Positions 17,628 to 26,437 are shown, counted from the stretch's first letter. The stretch: DNA of 58,442 nt from Candidatus Eiseniibacteriota bacterium (GCA_903844735.1 CAIMUX010000118.1:1-58442), one strand, 5' to 3'. The notes: generated by a model not told the origin, from the letters alone. Made by a program: numbers and translations.

Positions 17628-17954
17628 ATGGACAGGAGCCTGCTCTACCAACGACTCGGAATGAACTCGGCCGCACTGGAGCGCTTCTGCGCCCTATGGA
17701 AGATCACAGAACTGGCCGTGTTCGGATCCATCCTCCGGGACGACTTTCGAACCGAAAGTGACCTGGATCTGCTGATCACCTTTGCGGCCGATGCTCCCTG
17801 GAGCCTCTGGGATTTCATTGCGATGAAGCAGGAGTTCGAACGGCTCGCCGGACGTTCCGCGGATCTGATAGAAAAGAGTGCGCTTCGGAATCCCTATTTG
17901 CGGCATGAGGTTCTGAGAACCCAGGAGGTCATCTATGCATCTTCTGCCGCCTGA
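17628..17954 (+). CDS. mntA: MntA-type minimal nucleotidyltransferase antitoxin
   Basis: Predicted 108 residues. The ATG at 17628 has GGAG eight bases upstream and precedes the conserved core. The core carries AVFGSILRDDF, then SDLDLLITF, the GS(x)10D(x)D metal-binding signature of MNT nucleotidyltransferases, and a later DLIEKSALRNP. Its end overlaps the next gene by 20 bp, the standard MntA-HepT arrangement. In characterised pairs MntA neutralises HepT by attaching AMP residues to a tyrosine of the toxin. Function here is inferred from motif and neighbour. Confidence 0.85.
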   Translation: MDRSLLYQRLGMNSAALERFCALWKITELAVFGSILRDDFRTESDLDLLITFAADAPWSLWDFIAMKQEFERLAGRSADLIEKSALRNPYLRHEVLRTQEVIYASSAA

Positions 17955-18288
17955 TGCCGCGTATCTCTGGGACATCGTGGAGGCCGCGGAGGCAATCCAA
18001 GGCTACATTGCGGGGCTCGACTTGGTTCGGTATGCGCAGGATCGCCAGGTCCGGTCCGCCGTAGAACGAGAATTGGAGATCATCGGAGAAGCCGCCCGCC
18101 GGCTCAGCGTCGAGTTTCGCTCCCAGCACCCGGAAGTCCCCTGGACATCTATCGTGGCGCAGCGGAATGCGCTGGCGCATGAGTATCAGCGAATCGAACA
18201 TGCGCGAATCTGGAAGGTCATCACCGAATCGCTGCCTCAACTGGAGCAGGGTCTTCGCCCGCTTCTGCCGCCCCCGCCGTCGTCGTAG
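17935..18288 (+). CDS. hepT: HepT-type HEPN toxin (predicted RNase)
   Basis: Predicted 117 residues. The ATG at 17935 follows CAGGAGGTCATCT. The all-helical HEPN domain contains RNALAHEY near residue 80, which matches the RX4HXY active site: Arg and His for RNA cleavage and Tyr as the AMPylation target of MntA. ELEIIGEAARRLS is the other conserved helix. The last residues are a Pro/Ser tail. With mntA this is a complete MNT-HEPN module, flanked on both sides by dead transposase pieces, suggesting arrival with mobile DNA. Confidence 0.88.
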   Translation: MHLLPPDAAYLWDIVEAAEAIQGYIAGLDLVRYAQDRQVRSAVERELEIIGEAARRLSVEFRSQHPEVPWTSIVAQRNALAHEYQRIEHARIWKVITESLPQLEQGLRPLLPPPPSS

Positions 18289-18289
18289 G

Positions 18290-18500
18290 TGGCCGCTGCT
18301 GATCCGAAAGCACCCGGTGGAGCCTCTTCAGCAGCAGTTGATGATCTTTCTCAGGCTGGGTGTACCGGGGAGGAACAAGCAGTCGGCGTCGGTGGTGGGC
18401 AAGTGGACGTCGACCATCTGGGTCGCGGTCATCCTCTCGATCATGGCCCGGCTGGTCAGCCCGGAATGGCAGGAGCTCGGCCCGGTTCTTAGCCAAAGGA
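18290..18500 (-). pseudogene. Frameshifted C-terminal fragment of a transposase
   Basis: Two minus-strand frames together reconstruct a recognisable transposase tail: SRAMIERMTATQ then MVDVHLPTTD in one frame, continuing as RYTQPEKDHQLLLKRL in another. The junction is near 18360-18390. The pattern resembles the carboxy end of DDE transposases, but I cannot name the family with certainty. No catalytic part remains. Confidence 0.45.
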
Positions 18501-18566
18501 AGGCGCGCCAAGGCAAGTGACGTGGCGGGGCGCTTCGGGGTTCCTATCGGACCAGGACCAGCGCCC

Positions 18567-19934
18567 TCACTCCCCACTCAGCCCCAGGGCGCTGATCCGC
18601 TTGTGAAGGCGCGTCCGTTCGACCCCGAGCTCGGCAGCCGCGCGCGCGACACTCCCCTTGTGACGGTCCAGGGCCGCCTGGATCAGATCGCGCTCCACGG
18701 CCTCCAGCACCTCGGGCAGGGGTAGTCCCCGGTGGGGACTCGCGGTCGCAGCGGGCGATGAGGTGGCAGAGTCCGGTGTCTGTCGGGTCATCTCCATCGG
18801 CAGAGCCTCGGGTCCGACCTCGGCGCCACGGCGGAGGATCACGAGCCGCTCGATGATGTTCTTCAGTTCCCGAATGTTCCCCGGCCAGGCGTAGGCCTCG
18901 AGGATCCGCCAGCTCTCCGCTTGCAGTCTCGGCGCCGGCAACTCGTCACGCGCGGCGCAGCGGGCGAGGAAGAGCTCGCCGAGGAGGCGCACGTCACCGA
19001 TCCGTTCGCGCAGCGGCGGCACCACGATGGGTATCACGTTCAGACGGAAGAGCAGATCCGCGCGGAAGAGCCCCGCGGCCACCCTCCCCGGCAGATCCTG
19101 GTTCGTCGCGGCCAGGACCCGCACATCGACCTTGGTCGTGCGCGTGCTGCCCACGGGTTCGTACTCGCCTTCCTGCAAGACGCGCAGAACCTTGGCCTGC
19201 GCGGCGAGACTCATGTCCCCGACCTCGTCCAGAAAGAGGGTGCCGCCGTCGGCCGCGGCGAAGCGTCCCTCGCGCGCCGCGACGGAGCCGGTGTACGCCC
19301 CCTTGACCGCTCCGAAGAGCTCGGCCTCGATCAGGTCGTTGGCGATGGCGGCGCAGTTCACCCGCACGAACGGCTTTTCGACCCGGGAGCTGAGGCGGTG
19401 CAGGACGCGCGCCACCAGCTCTTTGCCGGTGCCGCTCTCCCCAAGAATCAAGACCCGTGCGTTGGTCGGGGCGACGCGGGTGATCGTCTCGCGCAGGGCG
19501 TCCATGGGGGCGCTCTCGCCCACCAGGTCGTCCACCTCGGCGGCGCGCAGACGCGCCAGCTCCCGCAGCCGTCCCGTCTCGATGGCGTTGCGTGCGAGCA
19601 GCAGAATCCGATCGCGGGAGAACGGCTTCTCCACGAACTCAAAGGCGCCGAGGCGCGTCGCCTCGACTGCGCGCTCGATGGTGCCGTGGCCGGTGAACAT
19701 GACCACAGGCAGATCCGGCCGCTGGGTGCGCAGGCGCCGCAAAACCTCCATTCCGTTGAGCCTCGGGAGCTCTATGTCGAGGAAGACGGCCGCCGGTGGC
19801 TCGGCCTCCACCGAGGCCAGGGCCTCCTCACCGTCCCCGGCACAGACCACTCGGAAGCCTTCTCCGCCGAGGACGATTTCGAGGCTCCGCCGAATGTCTT
19901 GTTCGTCGTCGACCACCAAGATCCGCTCATTCAC
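18567..19934 (-). CDS. NtrC-type sigma-54 activator response regulator
   Basis: Predicted 455 residues. The GTG at 19934 follows GGAGG by six bases, and the receiver domain starts at once (ILVVDDEQD). The phospho-acceptor Asp is in VFLDIELPRLNGME near residue 52, the switch Thr in VVMFTGHG and the Lys in FVEKPF. The AAA+ domain has Walker A GESGTGKE, Walker B GGTLFLDEVGD and the sensor/R-finger region. The sigma-54 contact loop reads GAYTGS instead of the usual GAFTGA. A Fis-type helix-turn-helix ends the protein (GSVARAAAELGVERTRLHKR). No histidine kinase gene is adjacent. Target genes are unknown; the divergent intergenic region with a strong palindrome is a candidate site. Confidence 0.9.
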   Translation of the reverse strand: MNERILVVDDEQDIRRSLEIVLGGEGFRVVCAGDGEEALASVEAEPPAAVFLDIELPRLNGMEVLRRLRTQRPDLPVVMFTGHGTIERAVEATRLGAFEFVEKPFSRDRILLLARNAIETGRLRELARLRAAEVDDLVGESAPMDALRETITRVAPTNARVLILGESGTGKELVARVLHRLSSRVEKPFVRVNCAAIANDLIEAELFGAVKGAYTGSVAAREGRFAAADGGTLFLDEVGDMSLAAQAKVLRVLQEGEYEPVGSTRTTKVDVRVLAATNQDLPGRVAAGLFRADLLFRLNVIPIVVPPLRERIGDVRLLGELFLARCAARDELPAPRLQAESWRILEAYAWPGNIRELKNIIERLVILRRGAEVGPEALPMEMTRQTPDSATSSPAATASPHRGLPLPEVLEAVERDLIQAALDRHKGSVARAAAELGVERTRLHKRISALGLSGE

Positions 19935-20122
19935 GCAATGCCTCCGGGGAAGTCCGGGCCAACCCTGCCCAGGATCAGGCCACCGCGATGATAGCACTCG
20001 GACATCACCCACCGCAGCGCCCCATGCTGACAGCAGGCCCGGACACGATCTCCCCGAAGCATCTCCTCGAACGGTCTTGGGCCGCGAAGTTCGGCCTTCG
20101 TGAACCACCTGTGCCAAAAACC

Positions 20123-20156
20123 GTGAAAAAAGGGCACACGTGTGCCGTTCTTTCAC
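20123..20156. promoter_or_regulatory. 34-bp palindrome, candidate operator
   Basis: A perfect 14-bp palindrome GGCACACGTGTGCC (20133-20146) is framed by outer arms GTGAAA (20123-20128) and TTTCAC (20151-20156) at equal distances. The whole is a near-perfect inverted repeat. It lies 190 bp upstream of the response-regulator start, in the divergent region. A dimeric transcription factor site is the simplest reading. A terminator is less likely because no T-run follows on either strand. Confidence 0.5.
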
Positions 20157-20471
20157 AAGCGTAACTCCCCTCGCGCGGATCGTTCCGGACGCGCAGGCCA
20201 GCCCGACGACACCCCGCGCCGCACGATTCCGTGCCAACTCCGACAGACCCAACCGGTTGCGCCTCTCTCCCGCGCCCCGGTCAACAAACCTTCAAAATGC
20301 GGACCGATTTGGCGCGCTTATCGCGAGGGCCAGGACATGCGAACCGATCGAATGCCAAAGCCGAGCCGGGCGGACATGGTCCGACGCACTGCTCCCCACG
20401 TTGCTCCGCATCCGCGCGATTCGTTCCCCGCGCTCAGCCCTCTGCCTTCCGAGCCCAAGCGTTGGTTTGCC

Positions 20472-20766
20472 ATGCAGAGCCCTCTTCAACCCCAGGCTAC
20501 GCGCGAGTCGGCCTTGATGACGCCGCTTCAGACCCAACCTACGCGTGAGTTGACCTTGATGACGCCGCCTCAGACCCAACCTACGCGTGAGTTGGCCTTG
20601 ATGACGCCGCTTCAGACCCAACCTACGCGTGAGTTGGCCTTGATGACGCCGCTTCAGACCCAACCTACGCGTGAGTTGGCCCTGATGACGCCGCCTCAGA
20701 CCCAACCCACGCGTGAGTTGGCCTTGGTGACGCCGCTTCAACCCCAACCTACGCGTGAGTTGGCTA
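20472..20766. repeat. 42-bp minisatellite, about seven tandem units
   Basis: The unit (core ACCCAACCTACGCGTGAGTT then GGCCTTGATGACGCCGCTTC) repeats about seven times with few substitutions. Read on the plus strand it would encode a 14-residue unit TPLQTQPTRELALM. Because 42 is a multiple of three, openness in all frames is not evidence of coding. There are no variable spacers, so it is not CRISPR. Confidence 0.85.
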
Positions 20767-20936
20767 TGCACACGATGTTCGGGGGGCCTGTTCCGGCTGG
20801 CCTGCCTTGGTCCCCCGAGATCCCAGAGAAGCGGACGACCAGTCCGGATGGGCCGATGAGACCGCGACTCTGGAGTTACCAACCGGACCCGACGGGAGAG
20901 GCCGCCCACGGGTCCAGAATCATCAGGAGGTTTCCC

Positions 20937-21665
20937 ATGCGACTCCCACAGACCACCTCAAGTTCCCAGACGTTGCTGGACGTCCACAGCACGTACCACC
21001 TCGCCCGGCTGAAGGGCGATCCGGCCTGCGCTGATCTGGAGAGCCTCTTTGGCCTGGCGCACGACAGCCTGAAGGCGACCATCGACGAGTACCGGGCGGC
21101 CCGGCTCGCGGCGATGACGGCCATGGCTGTTCGCGACGGGCAGGAGGCGGCACTCAACGACGCGGTCCGCGACTTCTCCTTGGTCGTGCTCGGCACGGTC
21201 CACAACGTCCGCACTTCGCCGATCTTCGTCACCTACTTCCCCGGCGGCACGACCGAGATCACCACGGCCTCGCTGGAAGCGAAGCTGACCCTCGTCGGCT
21301 CGCTCCTGGTCAAGCTCGGCGCCGAGACCGACCCCGGCCTCAAGGCGTTCGAGGCGACGCTGCGAGCTGCCCATGATGGGATGCGCGCCGCCGTGCAGGC
21401 CCACCACGACGCTCTCGATACGCGCGCGCAGTGCCGGAGCGTCGCCCGCGCCGAGATCGTTCGCTGGCTGGGCGCCTATCGTCGCAGCCACAAGGATCTG
21501 GAGCGGAAGTTCTACCTGGACCCGAGGCGGGTGGAGTCCTACTTCAAGACGCCGGCGAACGGGAAGCGGGATGATGGAAGCGGGGAGGATGCCGTGGCCG
21601 CGGAGCAGCCCCCGGGCAGCTTGGCGGCGATGCCTGCGCCCAGCGCGGTGAGCGGCGCGGCCTGA
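20937..21665 (+). CDS. Conserved helical protein of unknown function
   Basis: Predicted 242 residues. The ATG at 20937 is chosen for a near-perfect CAGGAGGT six bases upstream. The frame stays open upstream through the minisatellite back to 20142, so a longer product with an N-terminal repeat region cannot be excluded. The body is rich in Ala, Leu and charged residues and looks like an alpha-helical bundle (SLFGLAHDSLKATIDEYRAA; FEATLRAAHDGMRAAVQAHH). A central FVTYFPGGTTEI turn and a YFKTP near the end break the helices; the tail is Ala/Pro-rich. No domain recognised. Confidence 0.65.
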   Translation: MRLPQTTSSSQTLLDVHSTYHLARLKGDPACADLESLFGLAHDSLKATIDEYRAARLAAMTAMAVRDGQEAALNDAVRDFSLVVLGTVHNVRTSPIFVTYFPGGTTEITTASLEAKLTLVGSLLVKLGAETDPGLKAFEATLRAAHDGMRAAVQAHHDALDTRAQCRSVARAEIVRWLGAYRRSHKDLERKFYLDPRRVESYFKTPANGKRDDGSGEDAVAAEQPPGSLAAMPAPSAVSGAA

Positions 21666-21737
21666 TACGCAACGGGCGTGAGCCCAGACCGGCGCGGCCG
21701 ATCCCGGGAAAGCGGGGCGGTCGCGCCGCCGATGAGA

Positions 21738-22874
21738 TCAATGTTTTCCGACGAACCCCTCCAGCGCATCCGCGATCCGCTCGGAGGCGTGACCATCGCC
21801 GAACGGGTTGGCCACCCTGGCCATGCTCTCCCAGGCCTGCTGGTCCTCGATGAGTCGCCCCGCCTCGGTCAGGATGCGATCCGGGTCGGTGCCCACCAGG
21901 CGCGCCGTGCCTGCCTCGATCCCCTCCTGACGTTCCGTCGTCTCACGCATAACGAGAACCGGCCGGCCAAGTGAGGGCGCTTCTTCCTGGATCCCTCCCG
22001 AATCGGTGAGAGCGATCCGACAGCGGTCGAGCAGCCAGACCAGGGAGATATAGTCCACGGGCTCTATCAGGTGCATGTTGGGCAACCCTCCAAGGAGGCG
22101 CTGCACCGGTTCGCGAACGCGCGGGTTCAGGTGGACGGGATAGACGAGGTCCACCTCCGGGTGTGCCCGGGCCAGGGCGGCGATTCCGTGGCCGATTCCC
22201 TCGAGTCCTGGACCGAATGACTCACGCCGGTGGCCGGTGATCAGGACCAGGGGGGCGCCGGGTCGCAGAAAAGGGAAGGCCGAGGAGACCCTCGTCTGCA
22301 GGCTGGCGTCGGATCGTAGCCGAGCGACCGTGGCCAGGAGCGCATCGATCACGGTATTGCCGGTGACGTGAACCCGTTCTGCCGCCACACCTTCACGGAG
22401 AAGATTCTGTTGCGCCCTCTGCGTTGGGGCAAAATGGAGATCCGCCAGGACGGAAATGAGCCGTCGGTTGGCTTCCTCTGGAAATGGCCGAGAGAGGTCG
22501 CCGGTGCGGAGCCCTGCCTCCACGTGGGCCACCGGTATCCGTTCATGAAAGGCGGCCAGGGCGGCGACGAACGCGGTTGTGGTGTCCCCTTGCACTAGAA
22601 TTAGATCGGGACGCTCTCTTTGCAGAACGGACGGCAGCTTCGCGAGCACCGCGGAGGCGACCTCTGACAGCGTTTGTCCTGGGTTCATGAGATCCAGATC
22701 AGTGTCGGCGACTAGGGAAAACGCCGCTAAGGCCTGATCCAGCATGGAGCGGTGCTGGGCCGTGGCGCAAATGTGGGTATGAAACCGCCGCGGACGGCGA
22801 CGGAGTTCGTGGACGACCGGAGCCATTTTGATGGCCTCCGGTCTTGTGCCCACCACGATGAGAGTGCGAATCAT
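21738..22874 (-). CDS. wecB: UDP-N-acetylglucosamine 2-epimerase (non-hydrolysing), second copy
   Basis: Predicted 378 residues, full length. Landmarks: LIVVGTRPEAIKMAPVV, CATAQHRSMLDQ, ILVQGDTTTAFVAALAAF, VAHVEAGLRTGD, PEEANRRL, TGHRRESFG and ALTDSGGIQEEAPSLGRPVLV. The catalytic and UDP-contact motifs are intact and closer to classical WecB/MnaA than the copy at 12350. It makes UDP-ManNAc for surface polysaccharide. It stands alone on the minus strand, divergent from a glycosyltransferase gene. Confidence 0.92.
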   Translation of the reverse strand: MIRTLIVVGTRPEAIKMAPVVHELRRRPRRFHTHICATAQHRSMLDQALAAFSLVADTDLDLMNPGQTLSEVASAVLAKLPSVLQRERPDLILVQGDTTTAFVAALAAFHERIPVAHVEAGLRTGDLSRPFPEEANRRLISVLADLHFAPTQRAQQNLLREGVAAERVHVTGNTVIDALLATVARLRSDASLQTRVSSAFPFLRPGAPLVLITGHRRESFGPGLEGIGHGIAALARAHPEVDLVYPVHLNPRVREPVQRLLGGLPNMHLIEPVDYISLVWLLDRCRIALTDSGGIQEEAPSLGRPVLVMRETTERQEGIEAGTARLVGTDPDRILTEAGRLIEDQQAWESMARVANPFGDGHASERIADALEGFVGKH

Positions 22875-23212
22875 CTAAGAGCGTCCCCTTCCGGGTCGTC
22901 TAGCGGCGCGTGTCCAACGGCCCGAGGGGTCGAATCCGGTGCTCTCGAGAATCCACCTCTTGCCCTCGGAATGACCGGATATCCCACAGACAGCCTGGGA
23001 GCAGCATCGCACGGGCTCGCCTGCGAAGAAACCCGGAACAGTGCACGTCTCAGGTCTGTGCCCAGCGCGGGCTCGGGGGCGGTCCAAAGAGACGTTGCTC
23101 TAAGTCTCGACATAGTAGATAAATGTGAAGTAGCTCCGGCTCGGTCGAGTACCGGTCCCCAGTCTCGCCGATGGAGGAGGGCCGCGGGGCGCGTCGCGAG
23201 GGGGTAGGCGAT
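22875..23212. other. Divergent intergenic region
   Basis: About 340 bp between wecB (minus) and a GT4 gene (plus). AT content rises around 23100-23135, a plausible place for promoters, but no pair of hexamers with good spacing can be supported. Confidence 0.35.
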
Positions 23213-24451
23213 ATGGTCGTCACGACGATGAAGAACGGACGCGACTTCTCAAACGCAAGCCCCTTGCCCTTCGAGCTCGTCGTCTTCTCCGATGACTGGC
23301 ACGGACTGCCATTCAGTTGCAAGCACCTCGTCAAGCACTTCCTTCCCGACGTGCCGGTCACCTGGGCGGATACCATAGGGCTCCGCTCACCGAAGCTGAA
23401 CATCTACGACATCCGCCGCGCACACCACAAGGTCGTCGGTTGGTTGGGACCCAAGCAAAAGACCATCAACTCCGAGTTGCCGGCGAATCTCCGTATCGTC
23501 GACCCCTTGCAGGTTCCGTACAATCACATCGCACTGGTCCGGGGACTAAACCGGCGCAACCTGATCCGTGCCGTCGGTCCAAGACGTCCAGGGTATGCGC
23601 GCGTCTTTCTCACGACCTGGCCGTTTCTTGGCAATCTAGTCGGCAGGCTTGATGAAGATCTCAGTATCTACTATCGCGTCGATGATTTCTCGGAGTTCCC
23701 CGGCGTACGGCGCGGTCACATCCGGGCTCTGGAAGCAGAACTAATCGGCAGGGTTGACCTCGTCGTCGGCAGCGCCGAGACCCTGGCCGACGTTTCGCGC
23801 TTCGGCAAGATCGGTAGGTATCTTCCACACGGCGTGGACTACGAGCACTTCGCCGAGAGTCCAGAGCACGCCTGCGCCCTGCCGATTCTGGAGATCCCTC
23901 GTCCTCGAATCGGTTTCTTCGGCCTGCTCAGCTCCTGGATCGACTTCGATCTGGTGGCAAGGGTTGCCGCACTCCGACCGGACTGGTCGTTCGTTTTCCT
24001 CGGGCCCTCGCAACTTCCCGACAGCCAGCTACCCCGCGTTCCCAACCTGCACTTTCTCGGCCCTGTTCCGTATGCGGCGCTTCCCGCTAGTGCCCGTCAC
24101 TTCGATGTTGGGCTCATCCCATTTCGGGTCAGTCCGCTCACCCTTGCGGTGAACCCGCTGAAGGTGATGGAGTACTTCGCCATGGGCTTGCCGGTGGTGA
24201 GCACATCACTTCCGGAGGTGATGAAGCATGGTGATCTTGTACGCATTGCTGACGATCCTGAAGGCTTTGCGGCAGCGATCCGCCAGGTCATTGATAGCGA
24301 CTGCGACGCCCGCCGCATCGAACGCCGGACGCTGGCTCAGTCCCACGGTTGGGTCTTGAAAGCGATTCAGCTCCGGCAGTGGATCGAACAGGCAATACAC
24401 GACAAGTCGCAGGAGACCCCGCCACCTCGCGACCGGTTTGCAACTCACTGA
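23213..24451 (+). CDS. GT4-type glycosyltransferase (TuaH-like)
   Basis: Predicted 412 residues from the ATG at 23213, which has GAGGGGG about eight bases upstream; an ATG at 23228 is an alternative. The N-terminal half has FSDDWHGLPFS and YYRVDDFSEFPG, the latter typical of TuaH-like glycosyltransferases. The C-terminal half has PRIGFFGLLSSWIDFDL, FLGP, HFDVGLIPF and the donor-binding NPLKVMEYFAMGLPVVST, the GT-B fold glutamate motif. A cytoplasmic, probably membrane-associated enzyme that adds one sugar to a lipid-linked intermediate. Converges with the polymerase gene. Confidence 0.85.
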   Translation: MVVTTMKNGRDFSNASPLPFELVVFSDDWHGLPFSCKHLVKHFLPDVPVTWADTIGLRSPKLNIYDIRRAHHKVVGWLGPKQKTINSELPANLRIVDPLQVPYNHIALVRGLNRRNLIRAVGPRRPGYARVFLTTWPFLGNLVGRLDEDLSIYYRVDDFSEFPGVRRGHIRALEAELIGRVDLVVGSAETLADVSRFGKIGRYLPHGVDYEHFAESPEHACALPILEIPRPRIGFFGLLSSWIDFDLVARVAALRPDWSFVFLGPSQLPDSQLPRVPNLHFLGPVPYAALPASARHFDVGLIPFRVSPLTLAVNPLKVMEYFAMGLPVVSTSLPEVMKHGDLVRIADDPEGFAAAIRQVIDSDCDARRIERRTLAQSHGWVLKAIQLRQWIEQAIHDKSQETPPPRDRFATH

Positions 24452-24524
24452 TCAGGGGCGTGTCCCACATGGCCCACGACTCTGCCTGTGGCCCCCGGTC
24501 CGATGATCACCCTTGAGATCCAGG

Positions 24525-25949
24525 TCAAGGAGCGAGCCGACCTTCAGTGTCTGCTGGAACCAAACTCAGCGTGGCCTCCGAGGTTGGCACGATCATGTTC
24601 AGCAGGCAGAGCGCGAGCCCGGCGGCGAACCACCAATAGATCTCGTACAGGTCCATCCCGAACACACCAAGAACCAAGCGCACGAGAACGAACCCGCCAG
24701 CCGCCCGGCAGACCGCGAGTAACAGATCCAGGTCCCGCCTGTGGCCGACAAGGGCCACGCGGCGTCGTTCGTCGTCCGACTCCGTCTGCAGCGCCCGATC
24801 CACGCTGTCCTGTTGTTCACGAAATCTGCGATACGCTTTGCGGTAGGAACTGAGGATCGCGCCGATCAATGCCAGGAAGACGATCAGCCCTTGAATCCCG
24901 AGGTTCGTGGCGACCTCAAGGTATAGATTGTGCGTGTCCTGGAAGCGTCCGAATTTTTCCATGCGGACTGCTGGGAAGGAGCCAACGCCGATGCCAGCGG
25001 GGTTCTCCAAAAAGATCGCGAGCGCGTCTTCCTGTATCTCAATTCTCGTTGCCCTGGATCCACTTCCACCCTTTGAACCAGACGCCTGGGGGCCGCCGAT
25101 GCTGAGAAACCGATCCTTGTACTGCTGAGGTGTGAACACAAGTCCGATAGAGCCAAGGATCAGCCCGAAGGTGAGCCATCGAGCCTTGCGCCTAGACACT
25201 GCAAACCAATAGATCAGAAAGGCCAGGAATCCAACGTAGCCGGTTCGGGACCCCGAATATAGGACGCAGATGATCGAGGTTGCCAGCAGGGCCAGCAGGG
25301 CACAACGCAGGAACCATCCACGCCAGACTGGAAGCAGGAAGACTACGAATGTCACTGCGCCCATCGCCAGCCCGGCGAGGCTGTTGGGGTGGCGATAAAT
25401 GGGCACAGCGCCGTGCAGTCGCATGACCCCCTGATTCTCCCAAACCAGGCCGCCAGAGATCAGGCCTCGCACCGACTCCTGTGTGATGTAGAAACAGGAT
25501 AATAGGAAGGCGTACAGAAAGAATGTAAGGCGATGGGGCGACTGGATGAGCACCATCATGAAGAAGGTCAGACATGCGAATTTGGCGACTCTGTCCACGA
25601 ATATATTCTGCGCGCTAGCTTGGTCTGCCGCAAACGGTACCTGTATAATTATGGCGACAAAGAGGCACACAATCATGAGGATGACCATCTTCGCCCGGCC
25701 CAGGTCCGGGCGTTGAACGATTAGCAATCCCGCGCAGGCGACGGTCAGCAGAAGCCCCAGCGAGAACTCGCTGCGGATGGCCCTGAAGATCGCACGTCTG
25801 ACGCCCCATTGCATGTACCTATCCATGACGAAGATGAGAAACGGACCGAAGACTAGCCAGGTGTGCTCGGTATAGCGGGGCCAAGGCGAAGTCGCTCTCG
25901 GAGCAGTCGTGCGACGAGATGCGAGGTCTACTGCGTTTCCGTTGGTCAT
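24525..25949 (-). CDS. O-antigen ligase/polymerase family membrane protein (Wzy_C type)
   Basis: Predicted 474 residues, start supported by GGAG seven bases upstream. About eleven to twelve hydrophobic segments. A large extracytoplasmic loop contains HGAVPIYRHPNSLAG, and a second loop has ENPAGIGVGSFPA followed by FQDTHNLYLEVATNLGIQGL, the conserved THNxYL feature of the Wzy_C/WaaL superfamily. It may polymerise repeat units or ligate chains in the periplasm; sequence alone does not separate the two, but with a Wzx flippase at 41171 polymerase is more likely. Confidence 0.85.
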   Translation of the reverse strand: MTNGNAVDLASRRTTAPRATSPWPRYTEHTWLVFGPFLIFVMDRYMQWGVRRAIFRAIRSEFSLGLLLTVACAGLLIVQRPDLGRAKMVILMIVCLFVAIIIQVPFAADQASAQNIFVDRVAKFACLTFFMMVLIQSPHRLTFFLYAFLLSCFYITQESVRGLISGGLVWENQGVMRLHGAVPIYRHPNSLAGLAMGAVTFVVFLLPVWRGWFLRCALLALLATSIICVLYSGSRTGYVGFLAFLIYWFAVSRRKARWLTFGLILGSIGLVFTPQQYKDRFLSIGGPQASGSKGGSGSRATRIEIQEDALAIFLENPAGIGVGSFPAVRMEKFGRFQDTHNLYLEVATNLGIQGLIVFLALIGAILSSYRKAYRRFREQQDSVDRALQTESDDERRRVALVGHRRDLDLLLAVCRAAGGFVLVRLVLGVFGMDLYEIYWWFAAGLALCLLNMIVPTSEATLSLVPADTEGRLAP

Positions 25950-26437
25950 GCTTGGTCTCCGTATCCCGCTGCTGAGGTCTGCCAGCCTGCCCTGATCTTA
26001 TGGTGGGCGGCGGCAGTCGTGTTGAGATTGTGGTGGGTCACAACTCCTTCAACGGCGGTGTCATTGTAGATACAAGTAGTCGCAACTCGCGCGAAGCGGG
26101 CTTTCAGCAGGGATCCGGGCATGATGGGCGGGGAGATTCCGATGCTACCCGGGCGGCGGTTCCTCCCGGGGCTTCGTGAAGCATCATCGCTCCGGGCCGC
26201 ATCACGGTCGGAGGGCCCAGGTGGAATCCGCCGCCGCGCTCAGTAGGCGTCCGATAGTCGGCTGGAGTCACTCGGCAGGATCGTCAGCGATCGCCCTTCC
26301 CGCTGGAGGTCTCGATAGGATCTGTGAATCAAATCGCCGCCGTTCGGTCGGGCAATGAGTTACCATCCCCCCGCGAAGGGTACATTTCGTGATGACCTAA
26401 TCAGGCGACGTACGCAAGTCGTCACGTGGAGTGCTTC
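25950..26437. other. Divergent intergenic region, no gene seen
   Basis: About 490 bp between the polymerase gene (minus) and the acetyltransferase gene (plus). GC-rich, with small local inverted repeats around 26120-26180, none strong enough to call. It probably holds promoters for both directions. Confidence 0.35.

Noticed and set aside
18921-20103. Two ~356-codon plus-strand open frames
   Set aside because: Antisense to the sigma-54 activator; no domain content.
20225-20245. TGGCACG-type sigma-54 promoter on the minus strand
   Set aside because: The GG-to-GC spacing is one base too long for a -24/-12 element.
20472-20766. CRISPR-like array
   Set aside because: Repeats are contiguous with no unique spacers and no cas genes nearby.
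20142-20936. N-terminal extension of the helical unknown through the minisatellite
   Set aside because: The 42-bp period keeps any frame open, and the ATG at 20937 has a far better ribosome-binding site. Kept as an alternative, not as the call.
25644-25649. TATAAT hexamer
   Set aside because: Lies inside the O-antigen polymerase coding region with no -35 partner.
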